A program made the position numbers and the translations under genes. The notes under the pieces are model-generated. The model had not been told where the DNA came from and made no database searches. It saw only the letters and a list, made by a program, of their open reading frames with translations. DNA of 64,000 bases from Carnegiea gigantea. Lineage: Eukaryota; Streptophyta; Magnoliopsida; Caryophyllales; Cactaceae. Where the stretch lies: NCBI GenBank assembly GCA_029747015.1, contig JAKOGI010002443.1, positions 1 to 64,000 on the forward strand. The letters run 5' to 3'. How positions within the stretch are numbered: the stretch's first letter is position 1; the number at the start of each line of letters is the position of its first letter. Shown here in pieces: positions 45,498 to 56,896 of this stretch.

Positions 45498-48400
45498 TCA
45501 CTTAAGTAATCTATCTACATACTTTGTGTATCTTCCTGAGATCTTATTCATATGTGAAATCCTGTGTCTAACATGCTCCTTTATCTGATGTATTATCCGC
45601 TTCCCTGTTATGTGCTTGTTGTTGAAGGTTGCATGATTCCTTATGCTCTAAATATGGTAAATGGATGCAGCAACTACTGCACATATGATCTGTTTCTCTA
45701 CTTTGGGAGATCTAGTCTTGAGAAGTGAATCCACAAATGCTTGACTATTCTGTGCTTGAAGGAGGGAAATCCACCAGATTTCCTTAGCATAAGTGCATTC
45801 AAAGAATAGATGATCCTCATTCTCTTGAGCTTGTTTACAGAGGCTGTAGGTGGTATCCTTGTGGGGGTCAAACCTGGACAGCTTTCACTTAGTGGGCAGC
45901 CTGTGATGGATGGAAATCCATAATATGAATGCACGCTTGGTGTAGTTGACCTTGCCCAAATGATTTTTGCCCAGTTCATTTTTGTTCTATCCCCCATTAG
46001 TCAGGAGTATTCTTTTGTGATCTTGTAAGTGTCTTCTCCCTACTATTCCCATGTAATGGGGTTGGAACATCCTCCCTTAAAGAGCTCCTTGATCTAGTAT
46101 ATCTTTTTCTAATACCAGCTGCTGTCAGGGGGGAGTCGTCCCACCATGTATGATTTTTTAGGTATCTACTATGGATCCACTTTACCTAAAGGATGTCTTT
46201 CTTGCGTGCAACAGCCCATACTAGCTTGGTAATCAGGGCTTTGTTGCAGGTCTCATAGTCTTTCAAACCTAGGCCAACTTGGACTTTTGGTAGACAAACA
46301 TGTTACCATGAGATATGGGGCATCCTTTCAAACTCTGCTGAGCTACTCCATAGGTAGTTCCTACAGATTTTTGTAATGGTGTCCACTACCTCTGCTGGCA
46401 GTATGAAGATTGGTGCCCAGTATGAGTACATGCCAAATAAGACATTGTTGATCAGCACAGCTCTCCCTGCAAAAAAAAGGCTTCTAGTTGCCCAAACCTT
46501 CACCTTTACAGTAATTTTCTCCACAAGACCTCTACACTCCATTTTTGTAAGCCTACTTGTTGTAATTAGTACCCCTAGGTATTTCACAGGGAAGGAAGAT
46601 TCAAATAGCCCTGTAACCTCCATACATTTTGCTTGGAGATCATGAGAGGTGCCACCAAAGACCATTTGGGATTTCCGAATGTTTGCCTTAAGGCCTGCAC
46701 AATCATGGAACTTTGTCAGTGTATGCATGATATGTTGTAAAGATTTCAAGTCAGCTTTGCAGAATATGATGAGATCATCTGTAAATATTAAGTGGGTAAG
46801 CCTTAATTTCTGACATTGAGGATGATACTTGAAATCTTTTTCCTGCCCCATCAAATGCATTAGTCTTGAGAGATACTCCATGCAAATAACAAAAAGTAAG
46901 GAGGAGAGAGGTTCTCCTTGCCTGATCCCCCTTCCTCCAATAAATCTCCCCTGGTCTTAACCATTAATATGAATTTTGAAACTGACTGAGGTAACACATG
47001 TCATGACCTACTTGGTAAACACAGTTGGAAATTTAAGAGCTTCTAGCATTTCTCTTATAAATTCCCAATGAATGGAGTCAAATGCCTTTTATAGGTCAAT
47101 TTTCAGAATGCATCTTAATGAGATATGCTTTCTTTGATAGCCTCTTGCAATGTCATGGAAAATCAAAACATTATACAGGAGCTCTCTTCCCCTTACAAAA
47201 GCACCCTAACTTTAATGCATGATACTAGGCAAGATAGCTTTAATCCTTTGGCATAGTAGTTTGGAAATGCATTTATATAACACATTGCAGCAAGAGATGG
47301 GTCCAAATTTAGTGGCTGATTAAGGGTGGTCCACCTTAGAAAGCACAAGTAACTTTGTTTCACTTATTTGCCTTAGGAGAGAGCCTGTCTGAAAGAAGGT
47401 TTGGATTGCTGAGCATACCAAAGGGCCTGTTTTGCTTCAAGTGGTTTTGAAAAAACCACTATTATAACCATCTGATCCAAGGGATTTTGTATTGGGGATT
47501 GAGAAAATAGCATCCCTTATGTCTTTATCAGTGACGTTTTGGCATATTTGGACTTGTTGTTCTATAGAAAGAACATAACCTTGGCTAATTACCTCCTTGT
47601 TGAGTGAAGATCTAGATGATGATTGCTCTCCCATTAGCTTTTTATAGAAATGAAGCAAGACATTTCTAACTTGCTCAAAGCCCTCAACCTAGGTACCCTA
47701 ATCATCCTTGATAGTATAGACGTGGGTTGAAAGTTTCGTTTGCTTGGCTTTAGCAAAGAAAAAGCTAGTGTTGTCATCTCCTTGGGTTATCCACTCCATT
47801 TTTTATTGCTGTTGCATTAAGGACAGGCTAGATAAGAGGATATCAATGTATATTTCTCTTGCCTCCTTCTCTTGTTGCTACAGGTGCATATTATAGGGAT
47901 CATCCTGCAGGGTAGATTGTATCCTGTTAAGCTCACACCTTGCCTTGTTTTGTTGGAATCTTAGGTCTGCAAAGTGATCCTTGTTAAGACTCCTAAGCTT
48001 GGTTTTGATTTGTGCCAAATACCTCCCTAACTACTGCAGTGAGATTGGACCCCCATGAGCAGCAATCTCTGTGTTGATAATAGTCCAAAAATCCCTATGC
48101 TTAGTCCACATGTCGTAATATTGGAAGCATGGTTTTGGTTTGGTGGAGGTAAGGAAGAGGATGAGCAGAGGGTTGTGGTTAGAAAGGCCACTGTTAAGAT
48201 ATTTGCAATGTGTGTAATCAAATGTATCCCACCAATAGGCATTGCTAAAAGCCCTGTCAGTTATGCTTCTTATAGTCTTATTAGTCCAAGAGAAGTAAGA
48301 CCCTGACCAATTCATCTCTTGCAGTTCACATGTGTCAGTGAAATTGGCCATGTCTTCCAGCTCATGGTCAGTCACATCATTCCCCCCTTGCTTGTCTGCT

Positions 48401-48843
48401 CTATATAGTACAGAGTTCAAATCCCCTATTACACTCAAAGCTGATGACATATTCTGTGTAATGCTATATAAATCATTCCATAAGGGATGCCTTTATTGCT
48501 CTTGGTTCAAACCATAAATAAAAGTGATACAGAACTTTTTATTTGTGCTCATCTGTGTTGCTTGGCAATGTACCAGTTGTTATGTCTGGCAAAGAATAGA
48601 AACATTATAGGAACTTGGCCTCCAAGCTATCCATATTCTGCCTTTAGGGTTCAATGAGAAGTTTGTGTGCCAGTGCCACCCTGAGAAGATTTTTGCTGCT
48701 ACCTTGCTAACATTGTGTTCTTTAACCTTTGTTTCTAACAGTCCCACAAAACCAACCTTATTGTTATACAAGAAAATTTTTACATCTTCTTATTTATTTG
48801 GCCAATTTAGGCCTCTGATATTCCAACAAACGATGCCATCCAT
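45498..48843 (-). pseudogene. L1 ORF2: endonuclease, reverse transcriptase, zinc-binding tail
   Basis: The ATG at 48,843 starts MDGIVCWNIRGLN, the opening of the apurinic-type endonuclease, followed by VGLLETKVKEHN. Further on are VIGDLNSVLY, GSYFSWTNK, DRAFSN and SNHNPLLI (48,031-48,450), the catalytic and target-recognition blocks. RT follows: FSIPNTKSLGSDGYNSGFF near 47,440-47,530, degenerate DLQKAFDS and QGEPLSS blocks, and LIFTDDLIIFCKADLKSLQ with the catalytic DD (46,303-46,881). The C-terminus has the RT-associated zinc-binding region (TPSVHSYYGF and ENEDHLFFECTYAKEIWW), ending IDRLLK-like before the TGA at 45,498. ORF2 would nick the target and copy the RNA there. At least ten stops or frame changes are present. 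Confidence 0.88.
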
Positions 48844-49129
48844 TCGAAGTTCCTCCCATTTCACTGACATCATGCTCTTGCACTAACCATGGATCCACAG
48901 TTAAGGCTTGATATTGATTGGTATGCTAAGGACTCTTGTATGGTGTAGTTTTTATTATATGGCTTGCCACTGTTCTTCTTGTAACAAGGGTAAACTCAAC
49001 TTTAGGGCCCATAAGGTGTGGTATTTGGCTTGTGACTTCTTCTGTGTGTACAACAGGTTGGAATCGCCTCTATTCTTTCCTTAGCTATCCTTTTTTCCTG
49101 TGCGATGTCTCCTCATGGTCAAACATATG
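48844..49129 (-). pseudogene. L1 ORF1, C-terminal part
   Basis: This part continues ORF1 after the nested LTR element: the minus strand reads MFDHEETSHRKK, the latter half of the zinc-knuckle region (the family's CxxCxxxGHxxxxC), followed by a hydrophilic stretch with stops that leads to the ORF2 start. The first half of the knuckle (WLPIKC) sits on the far side of the insertion at about 55,745. Confidence 0.65.
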
Positions 49130-50563
49130 TGTTATGAATTTCCACAAGCGCACGGTTTATCGCCGTAGCATTACGGGTGTCAATCCTCAGGGATGGGTTG
49201 TGAAATTAGATGGCTAACGAAAACTCAATGTCCTAACGTTAACGGAACAAATAAACAACCCAAATCACGATTATTTCTAATGTAACCTAGTAAGAGATTA
49301 ATAGCTAAAACCATAAACTAAAATACTAGGCCATACAAAACCCAAATGAACCTACTACAGGGAACAAAGCACAAACCTAGATTACTGTAAACTCAAAATT
49401 GGGCTAAATTTGAAGTAGCAGGAGCAAGAACAATAGGACAGGAACGACAGAACCAGCTATCGCTTTTTGGTAATTGGGCAAAATTCAACCAGGAATCAAA
49501 CATAGAACCCAAATTCACATAAAGTTCTTAAGTCTGGAAAGTAATTCTAAGATCTAAAATTGACCAGAATAAAAAAATGAACGCAGAGAGAAACCAAAGA
49601 ATTAATTTTTTTTTTTTCCACAATTGAAGATGAGAGTCTAAAGCTTCGAATCAGAACAGCAAAGGTCCAAAAAAAACACCTCAAATTCAAATCCTACACC
49701 TCATGATAATTCTGAAATTAAATTTAAGAACCACAACCCTAGCATTCAAGTACACATAGATATTTTCAACCAAAAAAAAAAAATGAAATTTCTAAATGAA
49801 TTAAAGCTGAAAACAAGAACTAAACTAAACCCTAAAACCCAATTTTGATAATCTGAAACTCAAGCTCAAATCTCAAATCTGGAAAACAGAAACAAAACAA
49901 AGAAAGACTGGTTCTGAACCTCTGTCCTTTCGTGCTGCTCTTCTTCCACTTATAGCCCCAAAATCATCCCAATTCCTTGATTGCTTCAATTAAACCAAAA
50001 TAGAATTTAGCTTGTGACCAACCCATTAAAGCCACTGACGTAATAAAGTGAAGAAGATGAAGCGGCGCAGGAACGACTCTGGAACAGGGGAAACCGAGGG
50101 ACGACGATGGCGGTGGGGAGACCGAGAGTGGGAGAGAGACCGCGAGGTTGAGGGGAAATGAGAAGGCATGGTGTGAGAGGGAGATGGAGAAGGAGAATCG
50201 AAGAGGAGAAGGGGCAGGGGGTTTCGGGGCTCTCTAGGAACCAAAGGGAAAGAGAAGAAGAAACAAAGGGAGGAGAGAGAAAATGAATAAGGGGAAAAGG
50301 GTCGGGTCACGTGAGGGCCACGTGATCTGGCTTGGGCTTTTTTTTAATTTTTTTTAATTTTATTGTTGTTTGGTTCGGGTTTGAGTCCATTTGGCCCAAG
50401 TCTTCATTTTTCAGCAACTCTTCATCTTTTTCACACTTTTCCCGAATTTACTCAAGAACTACAAAACAAAATAAAATCAAATGAAAACCTAAAAATAATA
50501 ATTATTTCGAGCATAAATTAGGCAGAAAGGTACTGTAAAAATTACACATTTTCGGCATCAACA
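49130..50563 (-). repeat. 3' LTR of the gag-only element in L1
   Basis: The plus strand starts TGTTATGAATTTCC and ends TTTTCGGCATCAACA. It aligns with 54,292-55,723 throughout. A polypurine tract (TATGGGGGTATTT on the minus strand, about 50,564-50,577) precedes it. Frames at 50,026-50,310 and 55,210-55,644 are the same LTR segment read on opposite strands and are not genes. Confidence 0.92.
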
Positions 50564-52167
50564 AATACCCCCATACCAAAGTTTTGCTCGTCCTCGAGTA
50601 AAACAAAACTAAAAAACCTAAAGAAAAAAAACAAAAGAAAATCCTAACTCACTTTTGTAGGAATCACCATTGCACTTAGCATGTTCAACAAGCCCTTTAA
50701 ACCCCTAGGTTAACCCTAGTGGACAAGTAAGGTCTCGCTGAGGATTTACAGAAGATATACCCACAAAATCTATGAAAGAAAACTAAATAGAAACTTAAAA
50801 ATCTTTTTTTTCCACCCAAAAATTAATATGTACAAAATTGGAGAAAGATATACACATTCTAATCAACTAAAGCACCCATGTAGCAAAGATATTGGCATGC
50901 ATATAAACAAAATATACTGATCAAGGCTCTCGACCCCATGAATGACATCAAAGCACTAATGTTTCACCCCACTGTGCATCAAAATATGGAATCCATCCCA
51001 GTGCGTGTGTGCATGTGTATCATCATCTTAGGGCTTAGGCTTACCAGGATCAAACTCAACTCCACTCGACTAACACAAATTACATTATTGACTTATCAAC
51101 ATAGGAAGCAAGCTTTCCCAGTAGCAGTGTTGCCTCAAAGGAAAACACCCAGTAGCGCATGCCTCAAAGGGTTACTTATCATTCCAAATTTCATTTTTTT
51201 CCCTTTTTCCCGCATTTTTCCATTCTTTTTCTTCATTTTCATTCTGTTGTTTTTTTTTCCCCTTGAAATTCAAACACAAACCAAAGTAATCGTGTCAAAA
51301 ACAAGTGCAAGAGCCAATAATGAAAAACTAAGACCTTCAGATGATGATGATGATATAAATAGGATTGGATTACGCACATCAATAATGAAAAATTAATGCT
51401 AGAATTAGGGCTTAGAATGCCACACTGAGGACAAAGACCTATCAAGCACATCATGCCTTATATACAAGCTAAAAATCAAAGTACAGGGGATTTAAGCTGA
51501 TAAGAATAGTATAAAGCAGCCCCAAAACAAAACAAATATCTTTTTGGATTTCAAAGTTCTCAGTTTTTTTTTTTTTTTTTTTTGGGGTTTGGTTGAAAAC
51601 AAAAAATGTTCGAAAAATAAGCACCTCACCCCCACACCAAAACTTCACAATGTCCTCATTGTGGGAACTAAAGCGCTCAAAAGCAACACAGAAATCGAGA
51701 TAGAACACAGATATACACAGACTAAGACACAACAAAACCCAAAATCACAAAAATCAAAACCAAAAGCACATTCACAAAAGAATGAAAAACAAAACCAAAG
51801 AAAACCAATTAATAAGAAAACAATCCCAGATATCCACAACAAACAAGTAATCACAAAACCAAATACAACCAAGGGTGATCACAGCCAACCCGACTCAACA
51901 AATCCCAAATTTCTCCTCAAAATTGATCACTTATCACAACCACAATCCTAAATATCTACAACGAAGAAAAAGAAAAGAAACGAAAAAGAAGAGGGAAGAG
52001 AAGAGAATGGAACGATCATACCAGGTCAGGTGTTGAAGTACGCCTAAACTAAAGCCTCCTGAAATAACAAGAGGCTCATGGAGCGTCAGCCACTCCATCA
52101 TAATGCATAAGTTGTTATTCAAATCAAAACTCATTAGCGCACATAGCAGCTTATCACATAAACAAGA
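50564..52167 (-). other. Untranslated 3' interior of the gag-only element
   Basis: About 1.6 kb between the acidic ORF and the 3' LTR. It contains homopolymer runs (T18 at about 51,566) and a short GAT run at 51,341-51,353. Frames here (50,938-51,396; 51,544-51,951) have biased composition and no recognisable domain. In an autonomous relative pol would lie here. Confidence 0.6.
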
Positions 52168-52839
52168 TCAACTCCTAAGAAAATGGAAGTAGGAAACAGC
52201 AACGAGTTGGAACAAGAAAGAGTACATCCACCATTGCAATTCAGCACAAGTAAGGACCCATTTCAACTTGTCAAATAGGTGGGCACAATCGGGAAAGAGG
52301 TAAACATACTCAAAAGTAGCCAGGAAGTGGGTCATCGGCCTAGAAATGTAATCATCATGAATGACCGGTCTAGGCAAATCAGAGGGTCCTAAGTCCACAA
52401 GTCCCTTAAGGTCAATATGTGTATGAGTCTGGTCTAAATCAAAATTTTCAGTTGCAACATTCGTAGACTCAACAAATTCAGACTTGCAAGATTCAATGAA
52501 GAGGTCAGCTTGGATGGGGTCAAAAGAAAAAGATTCATATTCAACACGCAGATCCACTTCTAACCCTACATGGACGTCGAAAGTGAATGAGTCATATTCA
52601 ACAGAGAATGACTCATGAGATATTAGAGGGTCAAAAGAGAATGATTCATATTCAATACAAAAACCCTCATCAAAACTTTCATTGCAATTAAACCCATATG
52701 AAAAAGATTCATGTTCCATATATAGAATATCATCATCAAAGTCGAAAATGGTGGGTTCAATGTCCTTTTCACGTGACTCCTGTGAAATAGCATTTGAGTC
52801 ATCTAAATCATAAAGCTCAACTACAGATGGGATGCTCAT
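52168..52839 (-). CDS. Acidic repeat protein of the gag-only element (223 aa)
   Basis: Intact frame with ATG at 52,839. The N-terminal half is strongly acidic and holds four copies of a ten-residue motif at about residues 41, 62, 80 and 99: MEHESFSYGF, IEYESFSFDP, VEYDSFTFDV and VEYESFSFDP, spaced 18-21 residues apart. The middle part carries a VDLGPSDLPRP segment and the C-terminus is hydrophobic and aromatic. I know of no domain name for it; frames of this type occur in gag-only plant elements of the Athila/Tat group. It lies downstream of the gag pieces and has no stop, unlike its surroundings, which suggests fairly recent constraint or youth. Function unknown. Confidence 0.6.
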   Translation of the reverse strand: MSIPSVVELYDLDDSNAISQESREKDIEPTIFDFDDDILYMEHESFSYGFNCNESFDEGFCIEYESFSFDPLISHESFSVEYDSFTFDVHVGLEVDLRVEYESFSFDPIQADLFIESCKSEFVESTNVATENFDLDQTHTHIDLKGLVDLGPSDLPRPVIHDDYISRPMTHFLATFEYVYLFPDCAHLFDKLKWVLTCAELQWWMYSFLFQLVAVSYFHFLRS

Positions 52840-52988
52840 ATCTAACTCACTAGTATGCTCAGATCTTGACCCTCCTCAGACACAGAAGATTCATCAAAAA
52901 TGGTGGGTGGGTCAACATAAACTAGGACGTTTTCAGCGACATCCTTGTGGGAGTTAGTGTAGGGTGCAAGGTCGAGGTCATCCTCTTA

Positions 52989-53640
52989 CTATAGACTAGG
53001 CAAAGATAGATCATCAGTCAAGCTAGAGCTAGAATGATAAGAGCGCTCAAAATCCTCATAAAGACTAACTTCAGGTGTAGGAGATCGTAAACTAGAGTCA
53101 AGCTGATTACAATTCTCCCTACTCTGGGTGATATCATGAGAATATTCAGTAATTTGCACTTTCATGGTCTCTACCATTTTAGCAGTCAATTCATTAATTC
53201 TCTTCTCAACACTAGCACATTGAGCATTAAAATAGTCACGATATGGACAAGAACAAGCATTATTAGCAGAAGATTCACAATAATCACACCAAATAAGAGG
53301 CACAGAAGCATAAGAGGAGTCATACGAATCTATAAAATGACCTCGGGAGTAAGGATTAGCATAAAAAGCAGACTCAGCATGAGTTGGTTATTTGAAATTC
53401 ATTTTAGCTTGTTCAAACTCATAAGTATCCCAAGCTAACCTTTCAAAGAAATCTCAAACCTTATCTTGCCCCCTGAGCACATGGACTCAACAATACCCCT
53501 AAATTCAGCATTTAGACCCAAAATAATGACATCACAAATTTCCCACTTCTTAAAAGATTGATTTAACTGAGCGCGGTAATCGTTAAGTCTAGACAAATAA
53601 TGCCAGAAAGATTCATGCTCATATTATGGGAATTTAAACA
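52989..53640 (-). pseudogene. Gag-derived region of the element
   Basis: From about 53,640 the minus strand reads HESFWHYLSRLNDYRAQ, then WEICDVIILGLNAEFRGIVESMC, matching the centre of retrotransposon gag, followed by a W-x-T-Y-E-F-E-Q-A-K segment. The open stretch 52,989-53,303 then shows CDYCESSANNACSCPYRDY, a Cys-rich knuckle-like segment, and a helical SVEKRINELTAKMVETMK stretch. A few stops break the link between these parts. It would provide particle binding while enzymes come from a helper. Confidence 0.72.
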
Positions 53641-54272
53641 CTGGCATTCTTTCTTTTTTTTTGCTTTTTTTGTAACGGAATGTTTTCACTTTTTTTTAAG
53701 GTTTTTTTTTTATTGAAAGAAAAATGACTCTAGGACACTAATACAAACTAATCACTAAAACAAAACATGAGACTGAAATAAGTAAGTTAAGCACACAAAA
53801 TAAACCAACAAAAATAAAACAAGATTACCAAAAGAAAAAGACCAAAACGACAAAGCATAAACACTAAGCATGACCATCATTTTTTTTTTTTAGGATAACA
53901 AAAATAGAAAGCAGAAAATAAATGAAAACAAGATAGAAAATAAACTAAAACCCTAAACAAGCAAAGACTAACCAGAAAGTGGCTTTGGTTTTTTTTTTTT
54001 TTTTTTTTGCTTGCACAAAAACCAAATTGGTTAGAACTACAAAAATCACACCAGAATAATGTCTAAAAATTCAAGTGAAACTAATCTAAACAATAAGAAT
54101 CAAAACATGAACTTACTTTAACAATCGAAAATAATCTAAACAAAATTACTAAAACAAAATAAAAACTGAATCGAAACCTACTAAAACGAAAATAAAACTA
54201 AAACGAAATTAACGCAAATGACTCGAATAACTAAACTATGACTCGAAACAACCTAATCTCACAATGCCATCA
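53641..54272 (-). other. 5' leader of the gag-only element
   Basis: Between the primer site and gag. It is A-rich on the plus strand with several T10-T20 runs (for example about 53,991-54,009) and has no open frame of note. Confidence 0.65.
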
Positions 54273-54287
54273 CCGGCAACGGCGCCA
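54273..54287 (-). promoter_or_regulatory. Primer-binding site (tRNA-Asp)
   Basis: TGGCGCCGTTGCCGG on the minus strand is a perfect 15-nt complement of the 3' end of plant tRNA-Asp, four bases from the 5' LTR. Confidence 0.92.
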
Positions 54288-54291
54288 AACT

Positions 54292-55723
54292 TGTTATGAA
54301 TTTCCGCTAGCACACGGTTTATTGCCGTGGCATTACAGTGTCGATCCTTAGAGATGGGTTGTGAAATTAGATGGCTAGCGAAAACTCAATGCCCTAACGT
54401 TAATGGAACAAATAAACAACGCAAATCACGATTATTTCTAATGTAACCTAACAAGAGATCAATAGCTGAAATCATAAACTAAAATACTAGGCCATACAAA
54501 ACCCAAATGGACCCACTAGTTGAACCCAGGGAACAAAGCACAAACCTAGATTACTGTAAACTCAAAACTGGGCTGAATTTGAAGCAGCAGGAGCAAGAAC
54601 AATAGGACAGGAATGACAGAGCCAGCTATCGCTTTTTGGTAATTGGGTAAAATTCGACCAGGATTCAAACATAGAACCCAAATTCACGTAAAGTTCTTGA
54701 ATCTGGAAAGTAATTCTAAGATCTAAAATTGACCAGAACAAAAAAATGAACGCAGAGAGAAACCAAGAACTAATTTTTTTTCCACAATTAAAGGCGATAG
54801 TCTAAAGCTTCAAATCATAGCAGCAAAGGTCCCAAAAAAACACCTCAAATTCGAATCCTACACCTCTTGATAATTCTGAAATTAAATTCAAGAACCACAA
54901 CCTTAGCATTCAAGTACACATAGATATTTTCAACCAAAAAAAAAACAAAATTTCTAAACGAATTAAAGCTGAAAACTGGAACTAAACTAAACCCTAAAAC
55001 CCAATTTCCATAATCTAAAACTAAAATTCAAATCCCAAATCTGGAAAACAGAAACAAAATAAAGAAAGACTGGTTCTGAACCTCTGTCCTTTCGTGCTGC
55101 TCTTCTTCCACTTATAGCCTCAAAATCATCCCAAATCCTTGATTGCTTCAATTAAACCAGAATTGAATTCAGCCTGTGACTGACCCATTAAAGCCACTGA
55201 TGCAATAAAGTGAACAAGATGAAGCGGTGCAGGGACGGTTCTGGAACAGGGGAAGCCGAGGGACGACGATGGTGGTGGGGGGATCGAGAGTGGGAGAGAG
55301 ACCGCGAGTTAAGGGGAAATGAGAAGGCATGGTGTGAGAGGGAGATGGAGAAGGAGAATCGAAGAGGAGAACGGGCAGGGGGTTTCGGGGCTCTCTGGGA
55401 ACCGAAGGGAAAGAGAAGAAGAAAGAAAGGGAGGAGAGAGAAAATAAATAGGGGGAACCGGGTTAGATCACGTGAGGGCCACGTGATCTACTTTGTGTTT
55501 TTTTTTATTTTTTTTATTTTTGTTGTTGTTTGGTTCGAGTTTGAGTCCATTTGGCCCAAATCTTCATTTTTCAGCATCTCTTCATCTTTTTCGCACTTTT
55601 CCCGAATTTATTCAAGAACTACAAAACAAAATAAAATCAAATGAGAACCTAAAAATAACAATTATTTCGAGCATAAATTAGGTAGAAAGGTACTGTAAAA
55701 ATCACACATTTTCGGCATCAACA
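54292..55723 (-). repeat. 5' LTR of the gag-only element in L1
   Basis: The partner of 49,130-50,563, with the same TGTT...AACA ends, followed at 55,724 by the ATATG duplication and the resumed L1 ORF1. Confidence 0.92.
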
Positions 55724-55728
55724 ATATG

Positions 55729-56592
55729 ATAGTGTTGCATTTGATAGGTAGCCATTCAAATTTCACATGCTGTCTAACCAGCACCCGAGTTTCATTGATG
55801 ACTTCAATATAGTCAGGGAAAGGGCCATCCAAGTTCACCTCTATGAATAACCTGGCATACTTTACCATCATTTTGTAACTTCTGCCCTTTGTGTATCTGT
55901 CTGTCTTGATGGGAATGCCTATGGTACTTCCTATTTTGCTTAGCCTTTTTTGACCCCAATATTTGATATCCAACTCCGGTAGCTGGACCCATAATGGCTA
56001 GGATTTGATTGATTCAGTGTGAAGCTCCATTTTAGGGTTCCAGCCGTTGACAAGAAAGGGTTTGGAATCGAAACAAAATAGCCCTCTCTTTTCCACTGTC
56101 ATTTTGTCCTGTAAATGAACAAAGCGAACTAGAAAAACACCTTTACGCACTTGAATTGTTTTATCAAGCTCATCTGCTAACCAAATCCTCTGTATAAAAC
56201 CTTACATAACTATAAATGGTGGGTTAGCACCCAGCACTGAACATAAAACCGCATGTTGCCAGTAATCTATTTCTTATTACACAATCATCCTATTCCACCT
56301 TAGCATATTTAAAGCCATTAATGAGGCTAGTAGGCATAAATTGAAGGTCTGTGCCCTCATCCTGATTTACTATTGAAGCATAGGAGCTTTGAGGTGAAAC
56401 CTGAGTGTTCTGTTCAATTGGGAAGTCTGGCGTCACCGTTGCATTCAAGTTGTTTGCCACCGAGGCTTCTGCGTTAGCCATTGCAGATTCATTTTCATCT
56501 TCTTGCTGATAATTAGAGTAAGGAGTGCTCGATTCCTTCATTAATTGCTGAATTGGAACCGCTTTTAGTCGACCTCTCTCACCCCCTGCCAT
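55729..56592 (-). pseudogene. L1 ORF1, N-terminal part
   Basis: The ATG at 56,592 begins [16 protein letters not shown] and continues with a low-complexity N-terminus, then SYASIVNQDEGTDLQF and LINGFKYAKVE, typical of plant L1 ORF1 (DUF4283 proteins). After a stretch with stops (55,980-56,290), the frame 55,729-55,973 reads KYWGQKRLSKIGSTIGIPIK, KYARLFIEVNLDGPFPDYI and VKFEWLPIKC, the end of the DUF4283 fold and the start of the zinc knuckle. ORF1 binds the element RNA. The gene is split at 55,728 by the LTR element and resumes at 49,129. Confidence 0.85.
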
Positions 56593-56635
56593 AGCTGCCC
56601 TGATCGCCCAGGGAATCAGAGAGAGAGAGAGTATT

Positions 56636-56808
<173 letters not shown>

Positions 56809-56835
56809 CTGTGTGTGTGTATATGAAAACACTAG

Positions 56836-56841
<6 letters not shown>

Positions 56842-56876
<35 letters not shown>
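56842..56876. repeat. (CA)n microsatellite
   Basis: About 17 CA units between the (AT)n tract and the Sirevirus LTR. Confidence 0.96.
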
Positions 56877-56880
<4 letters not shown>

Positions 56881-56896
56881 TATATAAATATATATA

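Larger units (their letters stand above)
29931..45626 (-). repeat. Right arm of giant inverted repeat (about 15.7 kb)
   Basis: Reverse complement of 13,680-29,413 and probably the donor copy, because the L1 LINE runs unbroken across its outer edge at 45,626. The nested gag-only element, both gypsy LTRs and the RTE fragment all recur in mirror order with the same junctions. Confidence 0.95.
49130..55723 (-). mobile_element. Complete non-autonomous gag-only LTR element inside L1 ORF1
   Basis: LTRs of 1,434 and 1,432 bp with TGTT...AACA ends flank a 3.7 kb interior. The 5 bp ATATG lies on both sides (49,125-49,129 and 55,724-55,728), and the L1 ORF1 reads from one flank to the other, so both the boundaries and the insertion are certain. 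The primer site is tRNA-Asp type. The interior has gag-derived pieces only: no protease, RT, RNase H or integrase. An Athila/Tat-type element would be the likely helper, given the same primer. LTRs differ by roughly 5 percent by eye, making it one of the younger insertions here. Confidence 0.92.
45393..56635 (-). mobile_element. L1-type LINE, split by a nested LTR element
   Basis: Read on the minus strand, ORF1 begins near 56,592, is interrupted at 55,729 by the LTR element that ends at 49,130, resumes at 49,129 and is followed by ORF2 (48,843-45,498) and a short 3' UTR. Without the 6.6 kb insertion the LINE is about 4.6 kb. Both ends are bordered by (AT)n tracts, and no poly(A) tail is seen. 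The last 235 bp lie within the right arm of the giant inverted repeat and recur, cut, at 13,680. Many stops show it is dead. Confidence 0.88.

Noticed and set aside
13680..45626. Inverted repeat as a fold-back read or assembly artefact
   Set aside because: The arms differ by several percent, with independent stops, indels and microsatellite lengths, and a natural junction lies inside a LINE. An artefact of this type would be nearly identical throughout. Read support is still needed.
50026..50310. Ser/Pro/Arg-rich frame and its counterpart at 55,210-55,644
   Set aside because: Both are LTR sequence of one element, read on opposite strands.
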